From Candidatus Endomicrobiellum agilis (GTDB taxonomy: Bacteria > Elusimicrobiota > Endomicrobiia > Endomicrobiales > Endomicrobiaceae): DNA of 61,152 bases. The DNA lies in contig JAIXMX010000008.1 in NCBI GenBank assembly GCA_020328155.1, positions 1 to 61,152 on the forward strand. Direction: 5' to 3'. Of the stretch, positions 29,355-39,653 are shown piece after piece (the stretch's first letter is position 1; each line of letters begins with the position of its first letter). The notes beneath the pieces are model-generated. The model did no database searches and was not told where the DNA came from. It worked only from the letters and a program-made list of their open reading frames with translations. A program made the translations under genes and the position numbers.

Positions 29355-29867
29355 TTGAATGATTTTTCTGTATCAGAAGCTAGTATTTTATCCCTTGCAA
29401 ATAATCAGAAAATTCTGCATGACTTTCTATACCGATATCAAAATTATGATATTGGTATTCCTAAAATGTATAGCAGCGAAAGAAAAAGAGGTGTTTCCTT
29501 TGAATATTTTGCGGGCAATGAAAAATTGAGTTTTGAAAATCTACAAATAGAAATAGATTTAACTCTTGAAAATGCTGGATATGTTACTGTTTTTGAGGGC
29601 AAAAATTCTAAATTAAATCAATGGACGGAAAATTTCAACATTTATCAATTATATAATCCTTTCAGATATTATTACAATCTGAAACAGAATAATAAATTAG
29701 GTATTGAAAAATTGACAGCATGTTACCTTATTAGGCAGAAAAACAAAGGTAATTCTATAATAAGATTGTATAATTATACATTTGAAAATCCGTTGGATAT
29801 AACGAGTGTAAAGTTGCTGAAAAAGAGAGAATATCATTTAAAAAAGAAAGAATTTGAAGATGAATGA
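29355..29867 (+). pseudogene. Probable restriction endonuclease remnant, N-terminus missing
   Basis: 170 residues with no proper start: only a TTG without a Shine-Dalgarno, after a TAG 16 codons upstream. The stop overlaps the methyltransferase start by eight bases, the standard layout of a type II system. The motif pair VTVFEGKN after an acidic helix (IEIDLTLENAGY) resembles the D...E-x-K core of PD-(D/E)XK nucleases. It is short for a type II enzyme, so probably a C-terminal remnant. Recognition site unknown. Confidence 0.5.
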
Positions 29868-30719
29868 AATTATAAACAAGATATTCAATGAAGATGTTTT
29901 GTCAACATTAAAGAGAATTCCTGATAATTCAATCGATATGGTATATGGCGATCCTGATTATAATGTAGGTATTAATTATAACGGGAAAAAATATACTCAA
30001 AGATGGGATAAATATATAAATTGGTATATAGGCTTGGCTAGTGAATGCATGAGAGTTTTAAAGCCTGAGGGCAACTTATTTATGATGAACTATCCCAAAC
30101 AGAATGCCTATTTGAGGGTGAAATACTTAGATGACAAAGCTTACAATGTTTTTGATTATGTTTGGGTTTATAATACTAATATAGGACATTCTTATAAAAA
30201 ATTTACGACAGCGCACAGATCAATACTGCATGCAACAAAGTCAAAAGATAATAATTTTTATAAAGACCAAGTTGTTGTTTCTTATCAAAATCCAGCAGAT
30301 AAAAGAATTCAGTAGCGAATGGCGAAGGGTTCAAGCGGTCGGATGCCGTATTCTTGGTGGTATTACGATTTAGTAAAAAATGTATCTAAAGATAAAACTT
30401 TTCATTTTTGCCAAATTCCGTTAAGATTGGTAGAAATGCTGATAAAGTCTTCAACAAAAAAAATGATTTGGTGCAGATATTGTTTGGAGGATCTGGTTCT
30501 GAACTTGTTTTGTGTAAAGAATTGGGAAGAAATTTTATTTCGAGCGAACTGCACAAACCCTATTATGACATGGTAATTAACAGACTGAATGGTAACGGAG
30601 CAATTAAAGAGGACTATAAATTGAAATTTAGAAATAATAGAACTAATTATGACGCGCAACCTGTCCTTTTTGAGTCTGAAGTGAAATATGAAACAAGAGA
30701 AAAATATGTTTCTAAATAA
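29860..30719 (+). pseudogene. Beta-class DNA methyltransferase (N4-C or N6-A), broken twice
   Basis: ATG 29860. The N-terminus carries catalytic motif IV (YGDPDYNVG) and the far C-terminus carries the SAM motif FGGSGSE, so the order is beta class. Two lesions break the frame: an in-frame TAG at 30313-30315, and a one-base loss in an A8 run at 30456-30463 (nine A restore the frame). Reading through both gives about 286 residues. Partner nuclease directly upstream is also damaged, so the system is most likely dead. Confidence 0.75.
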
Positions 30720-30734
30720 AATAATTGGAGTAAA

Positions 30735-31646
30735 ATGATACCGAACTTAAGCGTAAATTTTGCAGGAATTAAATTGAAAAATCCCGTGCTTACGGCATCC
30801 GGTACCTTTGGTTATGGCTATGAACTTGCAGATTTAATTCCTTTGGAAAAACTTGGCGGTATTGTAACAAAAACTATTACTTTGGAACCTCGCGCCGGAA
30901 ATTTGCAGCCGAGAATTGCCGAAGTCGCTTCCGGAATGTTAAATACTATTGGATTACAAAATATCGGTGTTAAGGCTTTCGTTGAAGAACCGCTTGAGAA
31001 ATTAAATAAAATCGGCGTGCCTGTAGTAGTAAGTGTTGCAGGGGCTGCGGTGAGCGAATATGTTGAAACGGTAAAAATACTTGGCAGACAAAACGGCATA
31101 TCGGCTATAGAACTTAATTTATCCTGTCCTAATCTTAAGAAGAAGATAATCTGCCATGATTTGCTTTTAATGCAAGATGTGATAAGAGGCGTAAAAAAAG
31201 TATCAAAAGTTCCCGTTATTGCTAAACTCTCCCCGCTTGTAACTGATATTTCTGAGCTTGCGCTAACGGCGCAGAATGCTGGTGCTGACGGAGTGACGCT
31301 TGCGAATACTTATCCGGCAATGGCTATAGATATCCGGACTTTTAAACCTAAACTCTCTACGGTAAAGGGCGGTATGTCAGGCGCTTGTGTAAAGCCTATG
31401 TCGGTGCGTTGCGTTTATGATGCTTATCAAAGCGTAAAAATACCAATTATAGGTTGCGGCGGCATAATGACGGGAGAAGATGCCGTTGAATTTATTCTTG
31501 CTGGGGCGACGGTTGTCAGCGTCGGAAGTTCAAGTTTGGTTTCTCCCGGAAATTTAATAAAAGTTATCGATGAAATTGAGAGTATATTGAGAGGAAAAAA
31601 TATCAAATCGATAAGAGAAGTGATCGGCAGTGTCAATACTGTTTAA
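30735..31646 (+). CDS. pyrD: Dihydroorotate dehydrogenase B, catalytic subunit PyrD
   Basis: FMN enzyme oxidising dihydroorotate, working with PyrK and NAD. 303 residues, class 1B. LKNPVLTASGTFGYG, IELNLSCPN with the active-site region, KLSPLVTDI, and the FMN phosphate site GCGGIMTGEDAVEFILAGA. GGAG precedes the ATG. It resumes the pyrimidine operon after the restriction-modification insert. Confidence 0.96.
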   Translation: MIPNLSVNFAGIKLKNPVLTASGTFGYGYELADLIPLEKLGGIVTKTITLEPRAGNLQPRIAEVASGMLNTIGLQNIGVKAFVEEPLEKLNKIGVPVVVSVAGAAVSEYVETVKILGRQNGISAIELNLSCPNLKKKIICHDLLLMQDVIRGVKKVSKVPVIAKLSPLVTDISELALTAQNAGADGVTLANTYPAMAIDIRTFKPKLSTVKGGMSGACVKPMSVRCVYDAYQSVKIPIIGCGGIMTGEDAVEFILAGATVVSVGSSSLVSPGNLIKVIDEIESILRGKNIKSIREVIGSVNTV

Positions 31647-31855
31647 AATGACGCAGGTTTTTATTGCGGTTTGTCGTTCTAAAAGATGGAGCGCTTTATT
31701 TGCAAAATCTTAGAGGATTAAGGAAAATAATGAGAATATTAGATTTTCAAAAGCTTTGTCCTTTCAAGATGAAAATGACAGAAAATAAGGAAAATAAAAA
31801 AGCTGAAACTGTCCGTGAACTTGTTTTGACAGCAAACGTTATATCAGGAAGATGA

Positions 31856-32512
31856 ATGAACAAAATTATTTTAGCACTAGATGTCTGCGGTTTTAAAGAA
31901 GCTGAAAAACTTGTAAAAGAAACGTCTCCTTATGTCGATGTTTACAAAGTAGGACCGATATTATTTCTGCAGTCCGGTAAAGAAATAATAAAAATGATAA
32001 AAGACAACGGAAAAGAAGTATTTTTGGATTTGAAGTTTCACGATATACCTGCTACCGTAAAGCGTTCCGTTGAGTCTGCAAACGAACTCGGCGTTTTCAG
32101 CTTGACTGTTCATTCGGTCGGCGGGGAAGAGATGCTCAAGGCTGCCGCTTCCGTTAAGAACAGACCTAAAATATGGGCGGTAACGGTTTTGACAAGCCAG
32201 ATTACGGTTCCTGAAGAAGTTATAAAAAGAGCTAGGCTTGCGAAAGCTTGCGAAACCGACGGCGTAATAGCGTCGCCGCTTGAAGCAGCGCTTATAAAAA
32301 AAGAATGCGGAAAGGAATTTAGCGTCATAGCTCCCGGTATTAGACTTGCGGAAGCTGTTGATGATCAAAAAAGAGTGGCGACTCCGGAAGTTGCAATTCA
32401 AGAAGGCGCAGACTTTATAGTTGTCGGAAGACCTATATTGAAAGCTGCAAGTCCTTATGAAGTTGTGAAAAGTATTTATGAGAGTATAATAAAGGTTAAA
32501 GTGGTTTTATGA
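31856..32512 (+). CDS. pyrF: Orotidine 5'-phosphate decarboxylase
   Basis: Final step to UMP. 218 residues. LALDVCGFKEAEKL at the N-terminus, catalytic DLKFHDIPATVKRS, and APGIRL plus GADFIVVGRPI near the phosphate site. GGAAG overlaps the end of a dubious upstream frame. The stop overlaps the exporter start as ATGA. Confidence 0.96.
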   Translation: MNKIILALDVCGFKEAEKLVKETSPYVDVYKVGPILFLQSGKEIIKMIKDNGKEVFLDLKFHDIPATVKRSVESANELGVFSLTVHSVGGEEMLKAAASVKNRPKIWAVTVLTSQITVPEEVIKRARLAKACETDGVIASPLEAALIKKECGKEFSVIAPGIRLAEAVDDQKRVATPEVAIQEGADFIVVGRPILKAASPYEVVKSIYESIIKVKVVL

Positions 32513-33204
32513 ATTATTCTACAGGAAAGACTAATAAGTTGTTGCTTGAAGGGTTAAAAATAGGATTTTTGTTACAGGTAGGCAGTATCGGTCCTATTTG
32601 TATGTTGGTTTTTCGATTGTCGTTATCTCTGCCGATGAGCAAACTGCTTATAGGCGTCGTAGGCATAACGCTTTCAGATATTATATACACGTTTTTAGCT
32701 GTTCTTTCAATATCCGTTGTCATGAAAAAAATACAGCAATATCAGCGAGTTTTTGATATTATTGTTGGTATTATATTAGTGGTGTTTGGAGTACTGTTTA
32801 TAAAGACGGGGAACGCTGTCAATGCCAATACTTTTCAAGATCATGATATATTCTTATGGCTGTTTGGACTGAATATGGCAAATCCCATTACAATTTTGTT
32901 TATTGCGGGAGTCTTTTCGCTTGAAATAAGCAAACGCAATATGCAATTGAAAGACGCAAGTATTTTTGCGTTTGGTTTTTTGTTGACTACGCCTATATTT
33001 ATGATTTTTATAATTATCATTGGCAGACTTGTAGGCACATTTTTGCCGAGTTTTGTTGTGCAGGCGCTGAATGTTATAATGGGGATTGTTTTGATAATTT
33101 TGGGTGCGAAAAGTATATTTAAAAAGTCAAAGTTTGTTGAAGGAGGTAAAAAATGCGACAAGGAGAACTTAAAGGACTGTTCGAAAAAAACGGAGCTCTT
33201 TTAA
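32509..33204 (+). CDS. LysE/RhtB-family exporter
   Basis: Inner-membrane protein with about six membrane segments in 231 residues. The N-terminal IGFLLQVGSIGPICMLVFRLSLS resembles the conserved LysE/RhtB Gly-Pro region, and the NMANPIT motif sits in the second half. Family members export amino acids or small metabolites. It overlaps pyrF by four bases and its last 17 codons overlap pyrE. The substrate may be a pyrimidine-related metabolite or an amino acid; neither is shown. Confidence 0.75.
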   Translation: MNYSTGKTNKLLLEGLKIGFLLQVGSIGPICMLVFRLSLSLPMSKLLIGVVGITLSDIIYTFLAVLSISVVMKKIQQYQRVFDIIVGIILVVFGVLFIKTGNAVNANTFQDHDIFLWLFGLNMANPITILFIAGVFSLEISKRNMQLKDASIFAFGFLLTTPIFMIFIIIIGRLVGTFLPSFVVQALNVIMGIVLIILGAKSIFKKSKFVEGGKKCDKENLKDCSKKTELF

Positions 33205-33728
33205 GCGGGCATTTTAAACTTTCAAGCGGACTTCATTCGGACACGTATTTTCAGGCGGCTTTGATTTTGCAATATCCTATAGAAGCTGCGCGGCTTGCTG
33301 AAGAACTTGCGAAGAGAATCGAAGAAAATAATATAAAGACTGACGTTGTCGTATCTCCTGCGCTAGGCGGCGTTATTATAGGGCACGAAATGGGAAGGGC
33401 GTTAAATGCGCGCGCAATATTTACCGAGAGAGTTGACGGTAAAGTCAGCTTGAGAAGAGGCTTTTCAATAAATAAAGGCGAGAAAGTTCTAGTGGTTGAA
33501 GACGTTATAACAACGGGGCTTTCCACAAAAGAAGTTATAGATTCTCTTAAACCCGTAGGCGCTGAAGTAGTTGCTGTTGTGTCGCTTGTTGACAGAAGCG
33601 CGGGAAAAGTTGATTTTGGAGTTCCGAGATTTTCTCTTTTAAGTCTTGAAGTGAAAAGTTTTAAAGAAGATGAATGTCCGATGTGTAAGGCAGGCAGCAC
33701 CGCGGTGAAACCCGGCAGCAGAAAATAA
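33153..33728 (+). CDS. pyrE: Orotate phosphoribosyltransferase
   Basis: Makes OMP from orotate and PRPP. 191 residues. GHFKLSSGLHSDTYFQ, the PRPP loop VLVVEDVITTGLSTKEVI, and a Cys-containing tail (CPMCKAG), as in the archaeal/deep-branching short form. A perfect AAGGAGG lies inside the exporter gene, seven bases before the ATG, so it is translated from within the overlap. Confidence 0.96.
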   Translation: MRQGELKGLFEKNGALLSGHFKLSSGLHSDTYFQAALILQYPIEAARLAEELAKRIEENNIKTDVVVSPALGGVIIGHEMGRALNARAIFTERVDGKVSLRRGFSINKGEKVLVVEDVITTGLSTKEVIDSLKPVGAEVVAVVSLVDRSAGKVDFGVPRFSLLSLEVKSFKEDECPMCKAGSTAVKPGSRK

Positions 33729-34014
33729 CGTTTAAAAATATGATTTAGACATCGCCGCAATCAGACGTTATATTATTTAAAATAATAGTGGATGTTGGAG
33801 AGCTTTTTAAAATGAACGCTGTAATAGGCAGCTACATAACAGGTGTCAATATTGATGTTGGAAATTAAACTTGTGAGGAATATTAAAAATAATAAATTTA
33901 AATATTGTTTTTGAAAAAAGCGATTTATCTCTTTTCTAAAACGGCAAAAAAGTTTTACTGGGAGAGGAGATATTGAAGTAAAAACACGATGGACAAAGCA
34001 AAAAGAGGGATAAG

Positions 34015-34977
34015 ATGGCAGTAACTTATAAAAAAGCGGGCGTCAATATCGATGCCGGAAATGAGCTTGTAGAAAGACTTAAAAAGAAACTCCCCGGAAT
34101 AGGCGGATTCGGCGGGTTGTTTCCCATTGCCGGAACAAAATATAATCTTGTGAGTTCAACAGATGGAGTCGGCACAAAACTGAAACTTGCGTTTCTGCTG
34201 AACAAGCATGATACGGTGGGAATAGATTTAGTTGCGATGAATGTCAATGATTTAATATGCGCAGGGGCGAAACCTCTTTTCTTTCTAGACTATTTTGCCT
34301 GCGGCAAACTCAATGTAGGTCAGGCGGAACAGGTTATTAAAGGCATAGCTAAAGGATGCGAATTGTCAGGATCGCGGCTTATAGGCGGCGAGACTGCCGA
34401 AATGCCCGGCTTTTATAAAAATGGCGAGTACGATTTAGCGGGTTTTTCAGTGGGTATAATTGAAAAAGGCAAAGAAATAAATGGAAGTAAGATAAACTCC
34501 GGCGATGTTATAGTAGGACTGCCGTCAAGCGGTCCGCATTCAAACGGTTATTCTCTTATAAGAAAAGTTTTTTCGGACGGCGAATTAAAAAAGTATTCAA
34601 AACAGCTGCTTGCTCCTACAAAGATTTATGTTAAAGAAATCCTTGTGGCTGTTGCAAAATTTAATTTGAAGAAACAGAATATAGTCGGTATTGCTCATAT
34701 TACAGGCGGAAGTTTTTACGATAAAATAGAAAGGATTTTGCCTCAGAATATCAGGGCTGTTATTGAGAAAAGTTCTTGGAAAGTTCCTGAAATTTTTAAG
34801 ATTGTGCAGGAAAAAGGCAATGTGCCGGAAAAAGATATTTACAGAACGCTCAATATGGGAATAGGCATGATTTTAATTGTGCGTCCTAAAATTGCTTTGC
34901 AGGTAAAAGAGTTTTTTAAAAGCGCAAAAAAAATAGGTTATGTTGAAGAGGGCGAAAGAGGCGTTGAACTTATATAA
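34015..34977 (+). CDS. purM: AIR synthetase (phosphoribosylformylglycinamidine cyclo-ligase)
   Basis: Closes the imidazole ring from FGAM. 320 residues. KKAGVNIDAGNELVERLK and GFGGLFPI at the N-terminus, STDGVGTKLKLA, VAMNVNDLICAGAKPLFFLDY, GGETAEMPGFY and AHITGGSFYDKIERI. GAGGGA precedes the ATG. Slightly shorter than the usual 340-350 but no motif is missing. Confidence 0.96.
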   Translation: MAVTYKKAGVNIDAGNELVERLKKKLPGIGGFGGLFPIAGTKYNLVSSTDGVGTKLKLAFLLNKHDTVGIDLVAMNVNDLICAGAKPLFFLDYFACGKLNVGQAEQVIKGIAKGCELSGSRLIGGETAEMPGFYKNGEYDLAGFSVGIIEKGKEINGSKINSGDVIVGLPSSGPHSNGYSLIRKVFSDGELKKYSKQLLAPTKIYVKEILVAVAKFNLKKQNIVGIAHITGGSFYDKIERILPQNIRAVIEKSSWKVPEIFKIVQEKGNVPEKDIYRTLNMGIGMILIVRPKIALQVKEFFKSAKKIGYVEEGERGVELI

Positions 34978-35680
34978 TGACCGTTTTCAGGAATATTGAT
35001 TGAGAAATAACTGCTGATATTCCTCTGCCCTGCCGCTTCTGAGAAAAGAATGCATCGGCGAGGTCTCTGCGGCAAAAAGAAATTCTGCTCAAAACTTGTT
35101 CCTGAGCGGCACAGTATGCGCGTATAAGGCATATTTTACAGAGAATGCCGGCATTTTTAAAACATGCTGCTATAAGAAAAGAGAGATGATTTATAATTTG
35201 CCTTTTCATGCGGTGTTTTAATGCGTTAAAAGAGTTGAAAAATATATAGCTGCGGTACGGATTTTACCGATGGCATAAAACGCAAAAGAAGGATAGCGAA
35301 TTTTCTTGAGTAAGCCCCGCAGGAATTTGAAACGGCTAATCTTTTGCTGTTGACTGTTATAGAATGTGGCAGAGGCATTGTTAGCAGATTGTATAAATGC
35401 GTTTCTAATAGTTTTAAAATGCGAAAAAATAAAGTTGTATAAAAGAGTATCTCTGGACTTTAACGAGAAGCGTAGATAAAAACAAAGAAAGAGACATTAT
35501 GAAAATTTATTGTCTTTTTTTTATATAAATTTATGAGAGCAGATTATTTCCCGCCGATTATATTTTTATGTATGATAGTATTAATTTTATCCCTATAGCC
35601 GCCGTCTGGTTTGCTTATCGGATATAGTTTAAAATGTGAGATTTTCAAGTGGAGATATAAGAAAAAACAGAGGTTAGATT
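34978..35680. other. Long spacer between purM and purN
   Basis: 703 bases. Only short interrupted frames are seen on both strands, none with a recognisable domain. Probably eroded coding DNA. Confidence 0.35.
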
Positions 35681-36274
35681 GTGAAACGTCTTGCGGTTTT
35701 AGTTTCCGGATCCGGTTCAAATATGCAGTCCATAGCGGATTCTGTAAACAGAGGGATATTGAAAGGACTTGTCGAAATTGTTTTGGTTATTTCAAATAAT
35801 CCCGGCGCTTATGCTCTTGAACGGGCGAGAAATGAAAATATAAAAGCTGTTTGCATAGAAAGAAAGAGTTTTGAAGATGAGATATCTTTTAACGGTGCGA
35901 TATTAAGAGAGTTGCGGAATGCAGAGACAGATATTGTCTGTCTTGCCGGTTATATGAGAATGATTGGACGGGAAATAATACGCGCTTACCGCGGCAAAAT
36001 GTTAAATATACATCCCGCTCTTCTGCCGAAATTTGGCGGAAAGGGAATGTATGGTCGCCATGTCCATGAAGCCGTTGTAAAATCCGGAGAAACAAAATCT
36101 GGAGCGACGGTACATTTTGTAGAGGAAGAATATGATACCGGAAAAATAATTGTACAGCGGGAAGTTGAAGTGTTTGCAAGCGATACCCCGCAGGATATTT
36201 CAAAAAGAGTTTTAGCTGTGGAACACCGGATATATCCGGAAGCAATAAAAAAAGTTATTGAAGGTAAAGTTTAA
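35681..36274 (+). CDS. purN: GAR transformylase PurN
   Basis: Formyl-THF-dependent formylation of GAR. 197 residues from a GTG start with AGAGG upstream. LVSGSGSNMQSI, VCLAGYMRMIG, the catalytic NIHPALLPKFGGKGMYG with Asn and His, and GATVHFVEEEYDTGKII. Alone between two spacers in the purine block. Confidence 0.95.
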   Translation: MKRLAVLVSGSGSNMQSIADSVNRGILKGLVEIVLVISNNPGAYALERARNENIKAVCIERKSFEDEISFNGAILRELRNAETDIVCLAGYMRMIGREIIRAYRGKMLNIHPALLPKFGGKGMYGRHVHEAVVKSGETKSGATVHFVEEEYDTGKIIVQREVEVFASDTPQDISKRVLAVEHRIYPEAIKKVIEGKV

Positions 36275-36457
36275 AAGAAAGATTGAGAATTTTAATAAAG
36301 ACATAGCGGATTCTCTCAAATCCAAGATGGCAAGTTTGAGTTTTCTGCTGTTGCTTTGAGCTTGAGTCAGAGTTTGTTGCTGAGATTTCTATTATCTATT
36401 TATTATAGTGTATTTGAGATTAAGGCAAACTAGATAAAAAGTACAAGAGGTTGGCAA

Positions 36458-37753
36458 ATGATACAGCGTTATACAAAGCCTGAAATGGCTGCTGTTTGGT
36501 CAGATGAAAACAGATTTAAAAAAATGCTCGATGTTGAAATTTTCGCTGCCGAAGCTATGTCCGAACTTGGGACAGTTCCTAAAGAAGTTGTAGAGATAAT
36601 AAGGAAAAAGGCGAAAATTAACGTTGAAAGAATTAATGAAATCGAACTTACCGTTAAGCATGACGTAATATCTTTTCTGACGGCGGTTGTTGAAACTACA
36701 GGTCCTGAGGGCAGATTTTTGCATTTGGGCATGACTTCTTCCGATGTTTTGGATACCGCCACCGGAGCGCAGTTAAGACAAGCGGCAAAGTTGCTTATTG
36801 GCGAAACAAAGAAGCTAGCTGTTATATTATCCGGTCTAGCAAAGAAGTATAAAATGACTCCGGTAATGGGAAGAACGCACGGCGTTCATGCAGAACCTAC
36901 GACGTTCGGTTTGAAAGTGGCTTCATGGTACTGTGAAATCATGAGATCTTTAGACAGACTCAATTTTGCTCTTGAAACTGTAAGCTATGGAAAGATTTCT
37001 GGCGCCGTAGGCACTATGGCTCATTTAGATCCGAAAGTTGAAAAATATGTATGTGAAAAAATGGATTTAAAACCGGAGTCTGTATCGACGCAGATTGTTC
37101 CGCGCGACAGACATTCAATTTATTTATCGATGCTTGCTCATTCGGGTGCGTCTCTCGAAAGAATTGCGATGGAAATAAGACACTTACAGAGAACTGAGGT
37201 TGCAGAAGCCGAAGAGCCTTTTACAAAAGGACAAAAAGGTTCGTCTGCAATGCCTCACAAGCGGAATCCGATAATTTCTGAAAATGTATGCGGGCTTGCA
37301 AGACTTCTCAGAGGCTATGCCGCAACCGCGATGGAAAATATTGCGCTATGGCATGAACGCGATATAAGCCATTCTTCTACAGAGAGAATTATGCTTCCCG
37401 ACGCTTCTATAGTTTTGCACTATATGCTTGTAAGAATGCAGACTTTGTTGTCGGGGCTTAATGTTTATCCTGAAAATATGCAGGTAAATTTGGATAAGAC
37501 AAAAGACGTTATTTTCTCCGGAACATTGTTGCTTTCTCTTGTAGATAAAGGACTGTCAAGAGAAGCCGCTTATACCTTGATTCAGGTCGCGGCTTTTGAC
37601 GCTAGAGAAAGCAGAATATCTTTGGAAGAAGCATGTTTAAAAAACCCCGATATAAAAGAATACTTAACTGCGGAAGAAATAAAGAAAAATTGTAATGTTG
37701 AGTCACAATTTAAAAATGTTGATTATATTTTTAAACGGACGTTTGATGAATAA
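36458..37753 (+). CDS. purB: Adenylosuccinate lyase
   Basis: Works twice: in IMP synthesis (SAICAR to AICAR) and in AMP synthesis. 431 residues. EIELTVKHDVISFL, MTSSDVLDTATG, GRTHGVHAEPTTFG, and the fumarase/aspartase signature GSSAMPHKRNPI. AGAGG lies before the ATG. Last gene of the purine block. Confidence 0.97.
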   Translation: MIQRYTKPEMAAVWSDENRFKKMLDVEIFAAEAMSELGTVPKEVVEIIRKKAKINVERINEIELTVKHDVISFLTAVVETTGPEGRFLHLGMTSSDVLDTATGAQLRQAAKLLIGETKKLAVILSGLAKKYKMTPVMGRTHGVHAEPTTFGLKVASWYCEIMRSLDRLNFALETVSYGKISGAVGTMAHLDPKVEKYVCEKMDLKPESVSTQIVPRDRHSIYLSMLAHSGASLERIAMEIRHLQRTEVAEAEEPFTKGQKGSSAMPHKRNPIISENVCGLARLLRGYAATAMENIALWHERDISHSSTERIMLPDASIVLHYMLVRMQTLLSGLNVYPENMQVNLDKTKDVIFSGTLLLSLVDKGLSREAAYTLIQVAAFDARESRISLEEACLKNPDIKEYLTAEEIKKNCNVESQFKNVDYIFKRTFDE

Positions 37754-37769
37754 AAATGTGTTTTAAGTA

Positions 37770-38054
37770 ATGATAAGAACGAACGGACTGAGTTTTGCTG
37801 GTTTCAAAGCGGGCGAGAAAACGCCGGACGGAAAAAATGAAGATGTTTATAAACCTCAGACTGAGGAAGTTTTGAGAAAGAAGTATAATAAAAATATTAA
37901 AGTTCTTTTTCAGCTCTCTCTTCTTCCTGTTATCGCTGAGAAGCCGATAACCGTGACAATAAAAGGAAAATTTTCCCTCGAGCAAAAAGTCGGCGGTATT
38001 CTTTATTTCAAAAACCGAACAGAGTCGAAGTTATGTATTCGCGCGTTGTCGTAA
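37770..38054 (+). CDS. Hypothetical 94-residue protein
   Basis: ATG 17 bases after purB, without a clear Shine-Dalgarno. The N-terminus (NGLSFAGFKAGEKTPDGKNED) is polar and Gly-rich. The middle carries a short hydrophobic stretch (LFQLSLLPVIAEKPITVTI). No family recognised. It may be real because the frame is clean next to an intact gene, or it may be chance. Confidence 0.35.
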   Translation: MIRTNGLSFAGFKAGEKTPDGKNEDVYKPQTEEVLRKKYNKNIKVLFQLSLLPVIAEKPITVTIKGKFSLEQKVGGILYFKNRTESKLCIRALS

Positions 38055-38734
38055 ATCTCTTAATTATCTAATTTGAGAGGCAATATCCTCAACATAGTTA
38101 GCCAAACTAATCGCCGAACCAGAATTATAGCCCAAAGACATAATCTGAGATAAAACAACATCAATGTGGGATTTATGAAAATCGCGCGTTTCTAGGAAAT
38201 ATTTCTTTAAAAAAATAAGTAATCCGTAATAGATAACAATCTTTCAAAGGTGCTGCAAGCAAGTCAAGCTAATAAATTAAATAAATCTCTCAATTTATTA
38301 CATAATTGAAAATCATAAAATGCTTTAAAAACAGGTTTTGTCAAAAAAGGGAAGTCGGAAAAATCATAAAAATCTTTTCTCCGAAGGAAACCTGCGATAG
38401 AAATCGGGTTTATAAGATTTTAAATCAATTTTTGGCTTTGCGTAAGTTTCAATCTTCTCAAAAGTTTTTAAACCTTTAAACAATAGTTCATATTATCAAA
38501 TGAAGAAAATGAGGTAAAATTACCAGGATTTCCAACCATTGGCATAGTGATTGAGAGCTTAATATCGGTAAATGTGGAAATACCTGAATGAACAGTCGTG
38601 ATTTGGAGCGGTTTGCAGCGCGAAGAGCAAAATTGCTTGTCATCGTTTTGTGAAGAAGAACACAATACTTAAACGCTTATAATCGCCGTTGCCTTTATTT
38701 ATATTACAAATAATATGATAAGCATAAATAAAGA

Positions 38735-38809
38735 GAAAAAACGAAGAAAGTAATAGCAATATGTTTGATAGTGCCAGTTGTTGCAGGCTGCGGCAAAAAA
38801 CGTCGATAG
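38735..38809 (+). pseudogene. Relic of a GCGK lipoprotein leader
   Basis: A frame without any start codon reads EKTKKVIAICLIVPVVAGC then GKKRR and a stop (38807-38809). The charged N-region, hydrophobic core and VAGC lipobox are those of a lipoprotein signal. The mature start CGK matches the other small lipoproteins in this window. Only the leader survives. Confidence 0.4.
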
Positions 38810-39330
38810 ATAACAATAACTGCCAGAGGGAGCAAATAGCGACGGGTTTGGCGTGCGTATAGTAGCAAAATGGAATAAGGCTAATTTTTTGTATGCATGG
38901 TGGAACGTCTGCGCCCGCGCTGCTAAGATAGTGCCGTTAATATTGTTTGTTGTGCAGACGGATATATGACAAAACAAATGGTAAGAGAAAAGAAGAAAAA
39001 GCAGACCTAGCGAAGTGCGTAGGTAGTATCAATGCGATGTAAGCAAAAGCGGACGACATGAACTCTAAAAGTCAAAACGGTGATATGGATATACTTGGAA
39101 GGATTAATCTGAACATTGTTAATATGTATGAAAATATGAAAAAGAGTTAAGCAAGTTAGCAAATATCGGTGTTCCGCACAATTGATGAGAATGCAGAGCA
39201 AAGAACCAGAAAAAGATGAAGCGGCGGATGTAAGATTTTTGCTTATTTCCGGCGCAGCGCCGTCTCACGCCAAGAAAAGTTTAATAGCGGATTCTTTGAA
39301 TCTGAACATTGGCTAAAAAAAGAGAGTAAA

Positions 39331-39564
39331 ATGAAAAAATTAGCATGTCTTATAGCGGCAATGATGTTTAGTCGTATCAATTTCCCATTTTTTTACGAGC
39401 GCTTTGTTTTCTTTGAAACTTTTAACTGCGCTTTAAATGAGGTCGTTAAAATTTCTGTTTATTTTCTGCTGGATTTTGTTTATTTGTTAATATTTTACAG
39501 CGAGCGCTATTTGCGCGTGCATAGAATTGACAAAATAAACAAAAGTTATTATATATATAATTGA
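39331..39564 (+). pseudogene. Relic of a secreted protein (signal peptide only)
   Basis: ATG behind GAGAG, then MKKLACLIAAMMFS, a credible signal peptide, followed by about 60 residues of low-complexity aromatic sequence with no recognisable domain. Probably the 5' end of a lost gene. Confidence 0.3.
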
Positions 39565-39653
39565 TAAACGCTAGGTAAATTGGCAAGCAAGTAAAGGCGC
39601 TGAAAGTTAATAAATTGGCGTTTTTGCTTTTTTTTAAAGGAGAACAATTAAAA

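Larger units (their letters stand above)
38055..39653. other. Decayed region with relic frames
   Basis: About 1.6 kb without an intact gene. It holds a lipoprotein leader relic (38735-38809) and a signal-peptide relic (39331-39564). Several basic or coiled-coil scraps lie around 38.9-39.2 kb. No RNA gene seen. Confidence 0.45.

Noticed and set aside
31664-31855. 63-codon frame between pyrD and pyrF
   Set aside because: TTG start, no motif. It abuts pyrF, but composition and lack of signals make chance more likely.
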